Source: an uncultured Oscillospiraceae bacterium (lineage in GTDB: Bacteria > Bacillota_A > Clostridia > Oscillospirales > Oscillospiraceae). From it: a stretch of DNA of 22,108 nucleotides. The stretch lies in the NCBI GenBank assembly GCA_900757695.1, contig CAAEOU010000283.1:1-22108 (forward strand), given 5' to 3'. Below, in pieces: positions 14,766-21,426 of this stretch. Positions within the stretch are counted from its first letter, which is position 1. Every line of letters begins with the position of its first letter. The notes under the pieces were generated by a model. The model did not search any database. It saw only the letters and a program-made list of their open reading frames with translations, and was not told the origin of the DNA. Made by a program: the position numbers and the translations under genes.

Positions 14766-15086
14766 TCACCGGGGCAGACGCTTATGGAGCTCTGTAACGA
14801 CCAGATCGATCCAGCCCTTGATCTTTTCCACATCCTCCGGGGAAAGGCTCTTTTCATCGTAATGGAAGCAGCAGTCGTCGGTGACGCATTCGCTGCTCAT
14901 GCGGACCAGCAGACCGTCCTTCTGGAAGGAGCCGTCGACGCACATGCTGTCTACGCCGTAGGTAGCGTGCTCCGGCTGAAGCAGCTCCTGAATGATATCA
15001 TACATGGTATAAAAGTCGCTTTCGCCGCTGTAGCCGGTGACAGCCACCAGCACAGAACCGTTTTTCAGTTTCATTTCCTGAGTCAT
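14766..15086 (-). CDS. Small protein of unknown function
   Basis: A 106-residue protein I do not recognise. The start is ATG 15086, 8 bases after GGAGG (15095-15099). It is soluble-looking: no signal peptide or membrane segment. Residues 1-20 (TQEMKLKNGSVLVAVTGYSG) suggest beta strands, the middle has three cysteines (MCVDGS and ECVTDDCCFHYDEKS), and the C-terminus is a probable amphipathic helix (SPEDVEKIKGWIDLVVTELH). It is a single-gene unit with its own promoter and terminator, divergent from the parvulin gene, which argues that it is a real gene. Confidence 0.75.
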   Translation of the reverse strand: MTQEMKLKNGSVLVAVTGYSGESDFYTMYDIIQELLQPEHATYGVDSMCVDGSFQKDGLLVRMSSECVTDDCCFHYDEKSLSPEDVEKIKGWIDLVVTELHKRLPR

Positions 15087-15138
15087 GACAGATTCCTCCA
15101 AGTATCAGGGTGATGATGTTTTTTCACACAATACAATC

Positions 15139-15147
15139 ATTATATCA
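15139..15147 (-). promoter_or_regulatory. Extended -10 promoter of the 106-residue protein gene
   Basis: On the minus strand TGA-TATAAT (15147-15139) forms an extended -10. No clear -35 is seen 17 bases upstream. Confidence 0.55.
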
Positions 15148-15188
15148 TAAAAGATGTGCCGCGTACACAGGGGATTTCGAAGGCTTCG

Positions 15189-15217
15189 TTGCATTTTTTC
15201 CTCCGCTGTGGTAAACT
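15189..15217 (+). promoter_or_regulatory. Promoter of the parvulin-lipid kinase operon
   Basis: TTGCAT (15189-15194), 17-base spacer, TAAACT (15212-15217); start expected near 15224, giving a leader of about 26 bases. Confidence 0.6.
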
Positions 15218-15249
15218 GATAGCATTATTTTACTGGGAGCTGAAGCGGT

Positions 15250-16575
15250 ATGAATTGTCCACTGTGCGGAGAGTCCATGGACGAAACGGGGCATTGCCCC
15301 AACTGCGGCGGTGCTGCATCGCTGCCTGCGCAGGAGGAAAAGAGGCGGGACGATTCAACGCTGCGGTCTGGCGTCGGCATATTCTATGAGAATCTGGCGG
15401 TATCACAGGCAGAGGCGGAGCAGGAGCACAGGCCGCCACGTCCGGCACGGTACTCTTCTGGAGAACGGAAGGGAATTGTGTTTTCCGTGGCACTGCTGCT
15501 GGCAATTCTGGGGACTGTATTCTGGGGATGCAGCGGCTACGATCCCGATGCGGCGGCGATTCGTGGGGAAAACGGGATCACAATGGACAACCGCACCTTC
15601 TCGATTTATTTCTATGCGGCGATGTCTGAGGCCCAGAGCCAGTATGGGCAGGACGGTGGAACCCTTCCCTTTGATCCTCAGGGAAATCTGGAACGTCAGT
15701 ATATCGATTTGGACACGGGCTATACATGGGCAGACTATTTTCGGGAACAGGCCCTGCAGGATGCGGCGCTGACAGAATCGCTGGTCTGGCAGGCGCAGGA
15801 AAAAGGTTTTCGGCCATCGGCAGAGAAGCAGGAGGCCTTTCAGGGGTCCCTCGACAGACTGCCTGCCATGGCGGCAGCCTCCGGCTATCCGGGAAAGGAC
15901 GGGAAAGGAGACCTTTCCGCCTATCTCACCGCACGCTATGGGCCGGAAATGACGGTGGAATGCTATCAGGCGTATCTGCGGGATACGTTTTTGGCGCAGT
16001 CCTATTCGGATATGCTGTACCAAAACCAGACCTATTCAGAGGAGGCGCTGCGGCAGTATTATATGGCCCACAGCGGGGACTATCAGGAGACGCCCATGTC
16101 GGAGCTTCCCAACGTGGATATCCGCCAGATCCTCTATCTGAAGGATGGGGAGGGGCAGGCAGCCATGGACGAGGCAGTGGCCCGAGCCCAGCGGGATCAG
16201 GCGGAGCTGGAGGCGGCAGGCGGTTCGGAACAGGCCTTTTGTGCGCTGGCACAGGAGATCTCCGCAGACGGCGGAAGCCGGGATGACGGTGGACTGCTCC
16301 GCAATATTGCGCCGGGGACGCTGGGGAACCAATTCAGCGACTGGTGCTTTGATCCGGCGGGGCACAGCTATGGAGACATGGGAATCGCCAAGTCCAGCTA
16401 TGGCGTCCATCTGATCTTCTTTTTGGATTATCGGGAGAATTACCAGTGGAAGGATCAGGTGACGGAGGATATGCGCAGTGAAGCGTTGGGGACAGCCTTT
16501 GCGGCGCTGCTGGAGCAGACAGACTGCCGTTTGACACGATTTGCGTTGGCACCGCCGATGGGCAGAGCGTCCTGA
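15250..16575 (+). CDS. Zinc-ribbon, membrane-anchored parvulin-like peptidyl-prolyl isomerase
   Basis: A 441-residue protein with an unusual three-part layout. An N-terminal zinc ribbon has C3-x2-C6 and C16-x2-C19 (MNCPLCGESM, HCPNCGG). A single transmembrane helix spans about 75-93 (KGIVFSVALLLAILGTVFW), preceded by basic residues. A long extracytoplasmic part follows, with a SurA/PrsA-like helical region and a parvulin-like rotamase segment at about 290-400 (FCALAQEISADGGSRDDGG, then YGVHLIFFLDY). Family knowledge suggests it helps fold secreted proteins; the cytoplasmic ribbon could sense or bind a partner. It is predicted to be single-pass with the ribbon inside. Start ATG 15250 has GGGAG 10 bases upstream. 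The lipid kinase gene follows after 37 bases. Confidence 0.85.
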   Translation: MNCPLCGESMDETGHCPNCGGAASLPAQEEKRRDDSTLRSGVGIFYENLAVSQAEAEQEHRPPRPARYSSGERKGIVFSVALLLAILGTVFWGCSGYDPDAAAIRGENGITMDNRTFSIYFYAAMSEAQSQYGQDGGTLPFDPQGNLERQYIDLDTGYTWADYFREQALQDAALTESLVWQAQEKGFRPSAEKQEAFQGSLDRLPAMAAASGYPGKDGKGDLSAYLTARYGPEMTVECYQAYLRDTFLAQSYSDMLYQNQTYSEEALRQYYMAHSGDYQETPMSELPNVDIRQILYLKDGEGQAAMDEAVARAQRDQAELEAAGGSEQAFCALAQEISADGGSRDDGGLLRNIAPGTLGNQFSDWCFDPAGHSYGDMGIAKSSYGVHLIFFLDYRENYQWKDQVTEDMRSEALGTAFAALLEQTDCRLTRFALAPPMGRAS

Positions 16576-16612
16576 ATTTGAATGTAATTTCCAATGGAGG
16601 AACAGATAAGCT

Positions 16613-17509
16613 ATGAAGAAAATGCTGTTTTTTGTAAACCCCGCAGCGGGGAAAGAAGAGATGCGTTATCAGCTGATGGATGTGATCGATTTCTTTACGG
16701 CCAGCGGCTATGACGTGTTATGTCACCCAACGCAGAAGCCGCTGGATATTCCGGAGTTCCTGCGGGAGCGGGGGCAGGAATTTGATATGGTCGTGACCTG
16801 CGGCGGTGATGGCACCCTTAACGAGACGGTATCCGGCCTGATGGCGCTGGAGCACCGGCCAACGCTGGGCTACATTCCTGCGGGAACGGTCAATGACTTT
16901 GCCACTTCCCTGCATATTCCCAAGACGATCAAGGAGGCAGCTCGCAACATTGTGGAGGGTGAGCCATTCCGGGTGGATATGGGCGGCTTTAATGACCGGT
17001 ATTTTACCTATGTGGCGGCCTTCGGCGCCTTTACCAAGGTGAGCTATGCCACCCCGCATTCCAGCAAACAGGCACTGGGACGGGCGGCATATATTCTGGA
17101 GGGCATTCGCTCACTGTCTGACATCCGCCCCATTCATGTTACGGCAACGACGGAGGATACGGTGATCGAGGACGATGTGATCCTTGGCATGGTGACCAAT
17201 GCCACCTCTGTGGGCGGATTCAAGGCACTGGACGATGATATTGTCAAGATGGATGACGGCCTCAATGAGCTGATCCTGGTGAAGGCGCCCAAGGTGCTGG
17301 CGGACTATAATGCGCTGGTGGGCAGCTTGATCGCCCGGGATTTCCGGCCAGACTATTTCCATATTCTTCAGTGTGACTCCGTGACCCTGACCTTTCAGGA
17401 GCCGGTGCCGTGGACTCTGGACGGAGAATTTGGCGGGGAGACAGAACATGTGGTGGTGACCAACATTCCAAAGCCCATTGAGATCATGGTGCCAAAGCAG
17501 GAAGGGTAA
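16613..17509 (+). CDS. Diacylglycerol kinase family lipid kinase
   Basis: A 298-residue DAGK-catalytic-domain protein. The N-terminal part has MLFFVNPAAGK, then the nucleotide loop VVTCGGDGTLNETV (G64-E71) and YIPAGTVNDFATSLHIP, and the C-terminal beta-sandwich ends PWTLDGEFGGE. This is the DgkB/YegS type, which phosphorylates diacylglycerol or a related lipid to phosphatidate with ATP, on the inner face of the membrane, for lipid recycling (for instance from lipoteichoic acid turnover). The ATG at 16613 is 12 bases after GGAGG (16596-16600), a rather long spacing that may lower translation. It follows the membrane parvulin gene and ends at a perfect terminator, so both are cell-envelope functions in one short operon. 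Confidence 0.92.
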   Translation: MKKMLFFVNPAAGKEEMRYQLMDVIDFFTASGYDVLCHPTQKPLDIPEFLRERGQEFDMVVTCGGDGTLNETVSGLMALEHRPTLGYIPAGTVNDFATSLHIPKTIKEAARNIVEGEPFRVDMGGFNDRYFTYVAAFGAFTKVSYATPHSSKQALGRAAYILEGIRSLSDIRPIHVTATTEDTVIEDDVILGMVTNATSVGGFKALDDDIVKMDDGLNELILVKAPKVLADYNALVGSLIARDFRPDYFHILQCDSVTLTFQEPVPWTLDGEFGGETEHVVVTNIPKPIEIMVPKQEG

Positions 17510-17533
17510 ATCACACAGCAAATCCATATAGGC

Positions 17534-17578
17534 AGCGGCCAGTGCAAATCACACATTGCACTGGCCGCTTTGTTATTC
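17534..17578 (+). terminator. Intrinsic terminator of the lipid kinase operon
   Basis: A perfect 14-bp stem (17534-17547 with 17556-17569), 8-base loop, then TTTGTTATT. The T-run overlaps the stop codon of the converging gene. Confidence 0.88.
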
Positions 17579-18178
17579 GATTTTTTCGAAGGCTTCGACA
17601 CCGTGCTTGCACAGGGGACAGATGAAGTCCCCCGGCAGCGTTTCACCCTCATAGATATAGCCGCAGATGGTGCAGCGCCAGCCCTTGACCGTTGATTTTT
17701 CCTGGGGCTTGGGCTTGATATTGGCCTGATAGTAGGCGTAGCTGACAGGCTCGGCACCCGGAAGGGTATCACAGTCTATGACATCGGCCAAAAACTGTGT
17801 GTGACTGCCAAGATCCATGGAGGACACTACTTTACAGCTCAAATAGCCACAGGAGGCCCAAGTGAGATAGGGGACGCCGTTTGCGTCCTCTGTTACGCTG
17901 AGATCCTTGAATTTATCCACATCCCGGCCGCTCTGGAAGCCAAAGTGCTGGAATAGACCGAAGGGGGCAGACTGATCCAGCAGGGAAACGGTGAATACAC
18001 CGGACTGCGCAATCAGATCGTGGGTGTAGTTGGCCTTGTTGACGGTAATGGTGATTCGCAGAGGCCTTGAGGTGACCTGCATAACGGTATTGATGATGCA
18101 GCCGCTGCGTTTTTCGCCGCTGCGGGAGGAGAGCACATACAGGCCGCAGGTGAGATTGTGGAGAACCTTTGTGTTCAT
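17573..18178 (-). CDS. Flavin reductase-rubredoxin fusion (high-molecular-weight rubredoxin-like)
   Basis: A 201-residue fusion. Residues 1-155 are an FMN-binding split-barrel flavin reductase: N-terminal HNLTCGLYVLSS, CIINTVMQVTSRPLRITITV for FMN binding, then VSLLDQSAPFGLFQHFGFQSGRD. Residues about 165-201 are a short rubredoxin with C169-x2-C172 (CTICGY) and C187-x2-C190 (CPLC), missing the longer loop of classical rubredoxins and so more like the rubrerythrin type. In Moorella, the similar protein Hrb passes electrons from NAD(P)H to flavodiiron proteins for O2 or NO detoxification; a similar oxidative-stress role is inferred. Start ATG 18178 follows AAAGGAG with 8 bases spacing. It is a single-gene unit. 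Confidence 0.93.
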   Translation of the reverse strand: MNTKVLHNLTCGLYVLSSRSGEKRSGCIINTVMQVTSRPLRITITVNKANYTHDLIAQSGVFTVSLLDQSAPFGLFQHFGFQSGRDVDKFKDLSVTEDANGVPYLTWASCGYLSCKVVSSMDLGSHTQFLADVIDCDTLPGAEPVSYAYYQANIKPKPQEKSTVKGWRCTICGYIYEGETLPGDFICPLCKHGVEAFEKIE

Positions 18179-18226
18179 AAGAAGACTCCTTTCGGGCAGA
18201 ACATAGATTTTTCTTCCATTGCTACC

Positions 18227-18255
18227 ATTATGCCAGAGAATGTGCCTGTTGTAAA
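18227..18255 (-). promoter_or_regulatory. Promoter of the flavin reductase-rubredoxin gene
   Basis: On the minus strand: TTTACA (18255-18250), 17-base spacer, CATAAT (18232-18227). Leader of about 40 bases. Confidence 0.7.
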
Positions 18256-18256
18256 T

Positions 18257-18290
18257 AGAAAAGTCTGCCCCGGAAATCCGGAGCAGACTT
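18257..18290 (-). terminator. Intrinsic terminator of the hydroxyacyl dehydrogenase operon
   Basis: A 13-position stem (18261-18273 with 18278-18290, one G-U on the minus strand), loop of 4, then TTTTC. It lies 35 bases past the stop codon and just upstream of the next promoter. Confidence 0.85.
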
Positions 18291-18324
18291 AATTTCAGAG
18301 ATAGAATTTTCTCGGAGAAGAAAA

Positions 18325-19284
18325 TTACATTCTGTCGTGCATCTTCAGCACGTTGATGATGAGGTTATCACGGAAGGAAGCGATCTCGGGCTTGGTGTGG
18401 CCAATGACCTCGGGGAAGTCAGCCATCTCAGTGATGATCTCTTCGCCGGACTGGTCAGCCCAAGTGTCGGGAACCTTCTTCATGTCGGAGATGTCAGCGA
18501 ATACAGCGTCGGTCATAGCGCCGAACTTGATTGCGCAGCCCTTGAGGCCCAGCTCGCCGCCGCCCAGCTCATAGTTCATAGCGGGGCCGAAAGCAGCCAG
18601 ACGGATGCCGGGGCCGAAGGTCCAAGCGTCGTCAGCGTCAGCCATGGAGCAAACGCCCTCGGTAACCAGAGCGATCTCCTCACGCCACAGAGCGTGCATC
18701 AGGCGGTTTGCGATGAAGCCGTTCTTCTCCTTCTTCAGGACGCAGGGAGCCTTGTCGTACATCTTGTAGAACTCACGAGCAGCCTCGATGACAGCGGGAT
18801 CGGTCTTCTCGCCGCCGCAGATCTCAATCAGGGGCAGCAGGTAAGCGGGGTTGAAGGGATGGCCAACAATGATACGCTCGGGGTGCTTTGCCTCGGAAGC
18901 GATCTTGGTAACGGGGGTGCCGGAGGAAGAAGAAGCGATGATAGCGTCCTCGGGCAGGTACTGCTCCATAACAGCGACCATCTGATGCTTCTGCTCCAGG
19001 TTCTCAGCGCCGTTCTCCTGAACGAAGTATACGCCGGTGAAAGCCTCAGCGGGATCGGTGGTGATCTTGATCTTGTCCCAGATCTTCTGGCCGTCATCGA
19101 TGATACCATACTTTACATAGGTGTCAATGGGGCCCTGGATGTGGGGGATAGCACGCTCCTTGGAAGCCTCGGAACGAACATAGACGTTAACGTTCAGGCC
19201 CTTGAGGGCAAAGTAAGCAGCGAAGCCGCCACCGATGGTGCCAGCGCCATACATGGCAATGGTCTTGATGTCTTTTACATTCAT
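18325..19284 (-). CDS. 3-hydroxyacyl-CoA dehydrogenase family protein, L-carnitine dehydrogenase-like
   Basis: A 319-residue NAD-dependent dehydrogenase. The Rossmann motif is G13-A-G15-T-I-G18 (MYGAGTIGGGFAAYF). The catalytic pair is H142 (GHPFNPAYLLPLIE) and E154, with N193 in NGFIANRLMHALWREE. The C-terminal segment FGPGIRLAAFGPAMNYELGG resembles the (W/G)GPGLRxxxxGP region of L-carnitine dehydrogenases and lambda-crystallin/gulonate dehydrogenases more than that of butyrate-pathway enzymes, so the substrate may be a free 3-hydroxy acid. ATG 19284 is preferred because AAAGGA lies 10 bases upstream; longer in-frame starts lack a ribosome binding site. It lies 87 bases after the paralogous hbd, separated by a GC-rich hairpin, in one transcript. 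Confidence 0.88.
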   Translation of the reverse strand: MNVKDIKTIAMYGAGTIGGGFAAYFALKGLNVNVYVRSEASKERAIPHIQGPIDTYVKYGIIDDGQKIWDKIKITTDPAEAFTGVYFVQENGAENLEQKHQMVAVMEQYLPEDAIIASSSSGTPVTKIASEAKHPERIIVGHPFNPAYLLPLIEICGGEKTDPAVIEAAREFYKMYDKAPCVLKKEKNGFIANRLMHALWREEIALVTEGVCSMADADDAWTFGPGIRLAAFGPAMNYELGGGELGLKGCAIKFGAMTDAVFADISDMKKVPDTWADQSGEEIITEMADFPEVIGHTKPEIASFRDNLIINVLKMHDRM

Positions 19285-19322
19285 GCTTAACGCATCCTTT
19301 CCAATCATATGATAGGGGAAAC

Positions 19323-19344
19323 GGGGGAGCGGGAGGGCTCCCCC
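19323..19344 (-). other. GC-rich intercistronic hairpin
   Basis: A perfect 8-bp stem (19323-19330 with 19337-19344) and 6-base loop without a T-run, between hbd and the second dehydrogenase. More likely mRNA protection or processing than termination. Confidence 0.55.
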
Positions 19345-19371
19345 CAAATGCTTACAAAGTTAAGCGGGCGA

Positions 19372-20223
19372 TTAGTTGTACTTGTGCCAGCCCTCGCCGG
19401 ACTTGCGGCCGTACTTGCCCTCGGCAATCTTAGCCTTTACAGACTCGGGGCAAGCCCAAGAGGTAACAGGCAGCTTCTCGAGAATCTCGGTGACATGGGG
19501 GAAGGTATCGAGGCCGCTGAGGTCCATCATCTCGAAGGGACCCATGGGATGGTTCAGGCCCAGCTTGATGGCGGTGTCGATATCGTCGATGGTAGCAACG
19601 CCGTCCTCATACTCATGAATAGCCTCCAGCATGAAGGCGAACAGGCAGCGGTTTACGATGAAGCCCGGGGTGTCGGTCTGGCAGAGGACGGGAACCTTGC
19701 CCATCTTCTCGGAAACCTCACGAACAGCTGCGACGGTAGCATCGGAGGTCTTCTCGGCACGAATCATCTCAACCAGCTTCATAGCGTATACAGGGCTGAA
19801 GAAGTGCATGCCCATGCAGCGCTCGGGGTTCTTGCAGCCACCGGTGATCTCGGTGATGGACATGGAGGAGGTGTTGGTGCAGAGGATAGCATCGGGCTTG
19901 CAGATCTCGCCCAGCTGCTTAAAGGTGTCCTGCTTCAGGCTCATGATCTCAGGAACGGCCTCGATCACGAAATCAGCGGGAGCAACACCCTCCAGCTCAA
20001 CGGTGGTGGAGATGTTAGCCATGATGGCGTCAGCGGCCTCCTGGGTGGTCTTGCCCTTAGCGACCTGCTTGTCGAGACCCTTCTTGATGGTGGCAACACC
20101 CTTGTCGCAGAACTCCTGCTTGATGTCACGCATGATGACCTTGTAGCCATTGGCGGCGGCGATCTGAGCGATGCCGGAACCCATCTGGCCAGCGCCGAGG
20201 ACGGCAATTGTTTCAATAGCCAT
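19372..20223 (-). CDS. hbd: 3-hydroxybutyryl-CoA dehydrogenase
   Basis: A 283-residue enzyme of the usual Hbd length. It reduces acetoacetyl-CoA to 3-hydroxybutyryl-CoA with NAD(P)H in butyrate formation, or runs the reverse in beta-oxidation. Motifs: G10-A-G12-Q-M-G15 (VLGAGQMGSGIAQIAA), N117-T-S-S, catalytic H140 (GMHFFSPVYAMKLVE) with E152, PGFIVNRCLFAFMLEA, and the C-terminal LGLNHPMGPFEMMDLSGLD signature; the end YGRKSGEGWHKY is characteristic. Start ATG 20223 follows CTCCTTT on the plus strand (AAAGGAG, 10-base spacing). It is first in its transcript, under a promoter with a consensus -35. Its codon use is strongly biased, as for an abundant central enzyme. Confidence 0.95.
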   Translation of the reverse strand: MAIETIAVLGAGQMGSGIAQIAAANGYKVIMRDIKQEFCDKGVATIKKGLDKQVAKGKTTQEAADAIMANISTTVELEGVAPADFVIEAVPEIMSLKQDTFKQLGEICKPDAILCTNTSSMSITEITGGCKNPERCMGMHFFSPVYAMKLVEMIRAEKTSDATVAAVREVSEKMGKVPVLCQTDTPGFIVNRCLFAFMLEAIHEYEDGVATIDDIDTAIKLGLNHPMGPFEMMDLSGLDTFPHVTEILEKLPVTSWACPESVKAKIAEGKYGRKSGEGWHKYN

Positions 20224-20309
20224 GGTATAAAGACTCCTTTATGTAATTGATTTCAGGGGGCGCAGGAACACGCCTCCTATGAGAACGGATACGCTCTCAC
20301 TCATCTAAT

Positions 20310-20338
20310 ATTATCTCAGGAAATTCATAAAATGTCAA
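20310..20338 (-). promoter_or_regulatory. Strong promoter of the hbd operon
   Basis: On the minus strand: consensus TTGACA (20338-20333), 17-base spacer, GATAAT (20315-20310). The roughly 80-base leader contains a TGAGA/TCTCA hairpin and a GC-rich hairpin before the ribosome binding site. Confidence 0.85.
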
Positions 20339-20350
20339 CTAGCATCCGAC

Positions 20351-20391
20351 AAAAACAGGACACCTTCCAGCGGAAAGTGCCCTGTTTTTTT
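20351..20391 (-). terminator. Intrinsic terminator after the enoyl-CoA hydratase gene
   Basis: An 18-bp stem (20351-20368 with 20372-20389, G-U pairs only as exceptions) with a 3-base loop and A/T runs on both sides. It separates the crotonase transcript from the hbd promoter. Confidence 0.88.
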
Positions 20392-20478
20392 AGCCGGTTG
20401 ATATGGGGAAAAACCAGTGCGGCGAAGCGTGCCGGAATGCCCCATATAGGATGGCTGACAGGGCAAAAGCGGCCTGGA

Positions 20479-21393
20479 TTAGTTGTTGGTGAAAACGGCA
20501 GGACGCTTCTCGATCATGGCAGCCATGCCTTCCTTCTGGTCGTGGGTGTTGAACAGAAGGGTGAATTCGGTGGTCTCAGCGGCCTTGCCTGCGGCAACGG
20601 TCTCAATGGCGGCCTTGTTGATGGCAGCCTTTGCAGAAGCCAGCGCACAGCCGGGCTTGGTCATAAGCGTTTTGGCAACCTCAACGGCCTTAGCATAGAT
20701 GGCATCGTACTCGGCCTTGGCAGCCTCAGCCTCAGCAGCCTTGTTGGCAGCCTTCAGCTCGTCGAGGTTCTCAGCACCGGCCTTCTTGGCGGCCTTGAAT
20801 GCCTTTTTGGCCTCAGCGGCCTTTGCATTGAGCTCGGCGTCACCCTCAACATACCAGTTGAGAAGGCCAAGATCATAGGCCTGCTTGCCGGGAACCATCT
20901 CGGTGAGCATAACCAGCTGCTTTGCCTTTGCGGGGCCGACAATGGCGGTAGCACGGGCGCAGCCGTTGGCACCGGGGATAATGCCCAGACCGACCTCGGG
21001 GAAGGACAGGGTGGTGCGGCTGCCGCCTACACGGAAGTCGCAGGCCAGAGTCATCTCGCAGCCGCCGCCAAAGGCGAAGCCGCCCACAGCAGCGATGGTG
21101 GGGATGGGCAGGGACTCGAGAATGTTGTTGATCTCAATGGCCAGACCGCAGAACTCACGGGCATAGCGGGGCGTAGCCTCGGCCATCTCCTTGACATCGG
21201 CACCGGCGGCAAAAGCACGCTCGGAACCGGTCATAATGAGGACACGGACGGAGGGATCGGCCTTGACCTCGTTGATGGCAGACATGATGTCGGCGTTGAT
21301 CTCGGAGTTCAGGGCGTTCAGGGCCTTGGGACGATTGAGCTTAATGGTAGCAATACCGTTGTCTACGGTATAGATAATGTTAGCGTACTCCAT
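20479..21393 (-). CDS. Enoyl-CoA hydratase/crotonase with an extra helical insertion
   Basis: A 304-residue crotonase-fold enzyme, about 40-45 longer than usual. Both catalytic glutamates are kept: E113 (FAFGGGCEMTLACDF) and E133 (LSFPEVGLGIIPGANG). The oxyanion-hole region is present (ERAFAAGADVKEM), so hydration of crotonyl-CoA or a similar enoyl-CoA is expected. Between LLNWYVEGDAELN and AIYAKAVEVAK, residues about 185-230 are an Ala/Lys/Glu-rich run predicted to be one long helix or coiled coil, in place of the short loop of typical members. Start ATG 21393, with AAAGGAG 11 bases upstream. It lies 33 bases after the SDR gene in the same transcript and just before the hbd unit, fitting butyrate-type or beta-oxidation chemistry. 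Confidence 0.92.
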   Translation of the reverse strand: MEYANIIYTVDNGIATIKLNRPKALNALNSEINADIMSAINEVKADPSVRVLIMTGSERAFAAGADVKEMAEATPRYAREFCGLAIEINNILESLPIPTIAAVGGFAFGGGCEMTLACDFRVGGSRTTLSFPEVGLGIIPGANGCARATAIVGPAKAKQLVMLTEMVPGKQAYDLGLLNWYVEGDAELNAKAAEAKKAFKAAKKAGAENLDELKAANKAAEAEAAKAEYDAIYAKAVEVAKTLMTKPGCALASAKAAINKAAIETVAAGKAAETTEFTLLFNTHDQKEGMAAMIEKRPAVFTNN

Positions 21394-21426
21394 GGTAGCA
21401 TAGGCTCCTTTCGTATGTAGAGACGA

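Noticed and set aside
18337..21420. Three plus-strand open frames over 300 codons opposite the dehydrogenase and crotonase genes
   Set aside because: Leu/Gly/Ala-rich antisense shadows that cross promoters and terminators of well-supported minus-strand genes.
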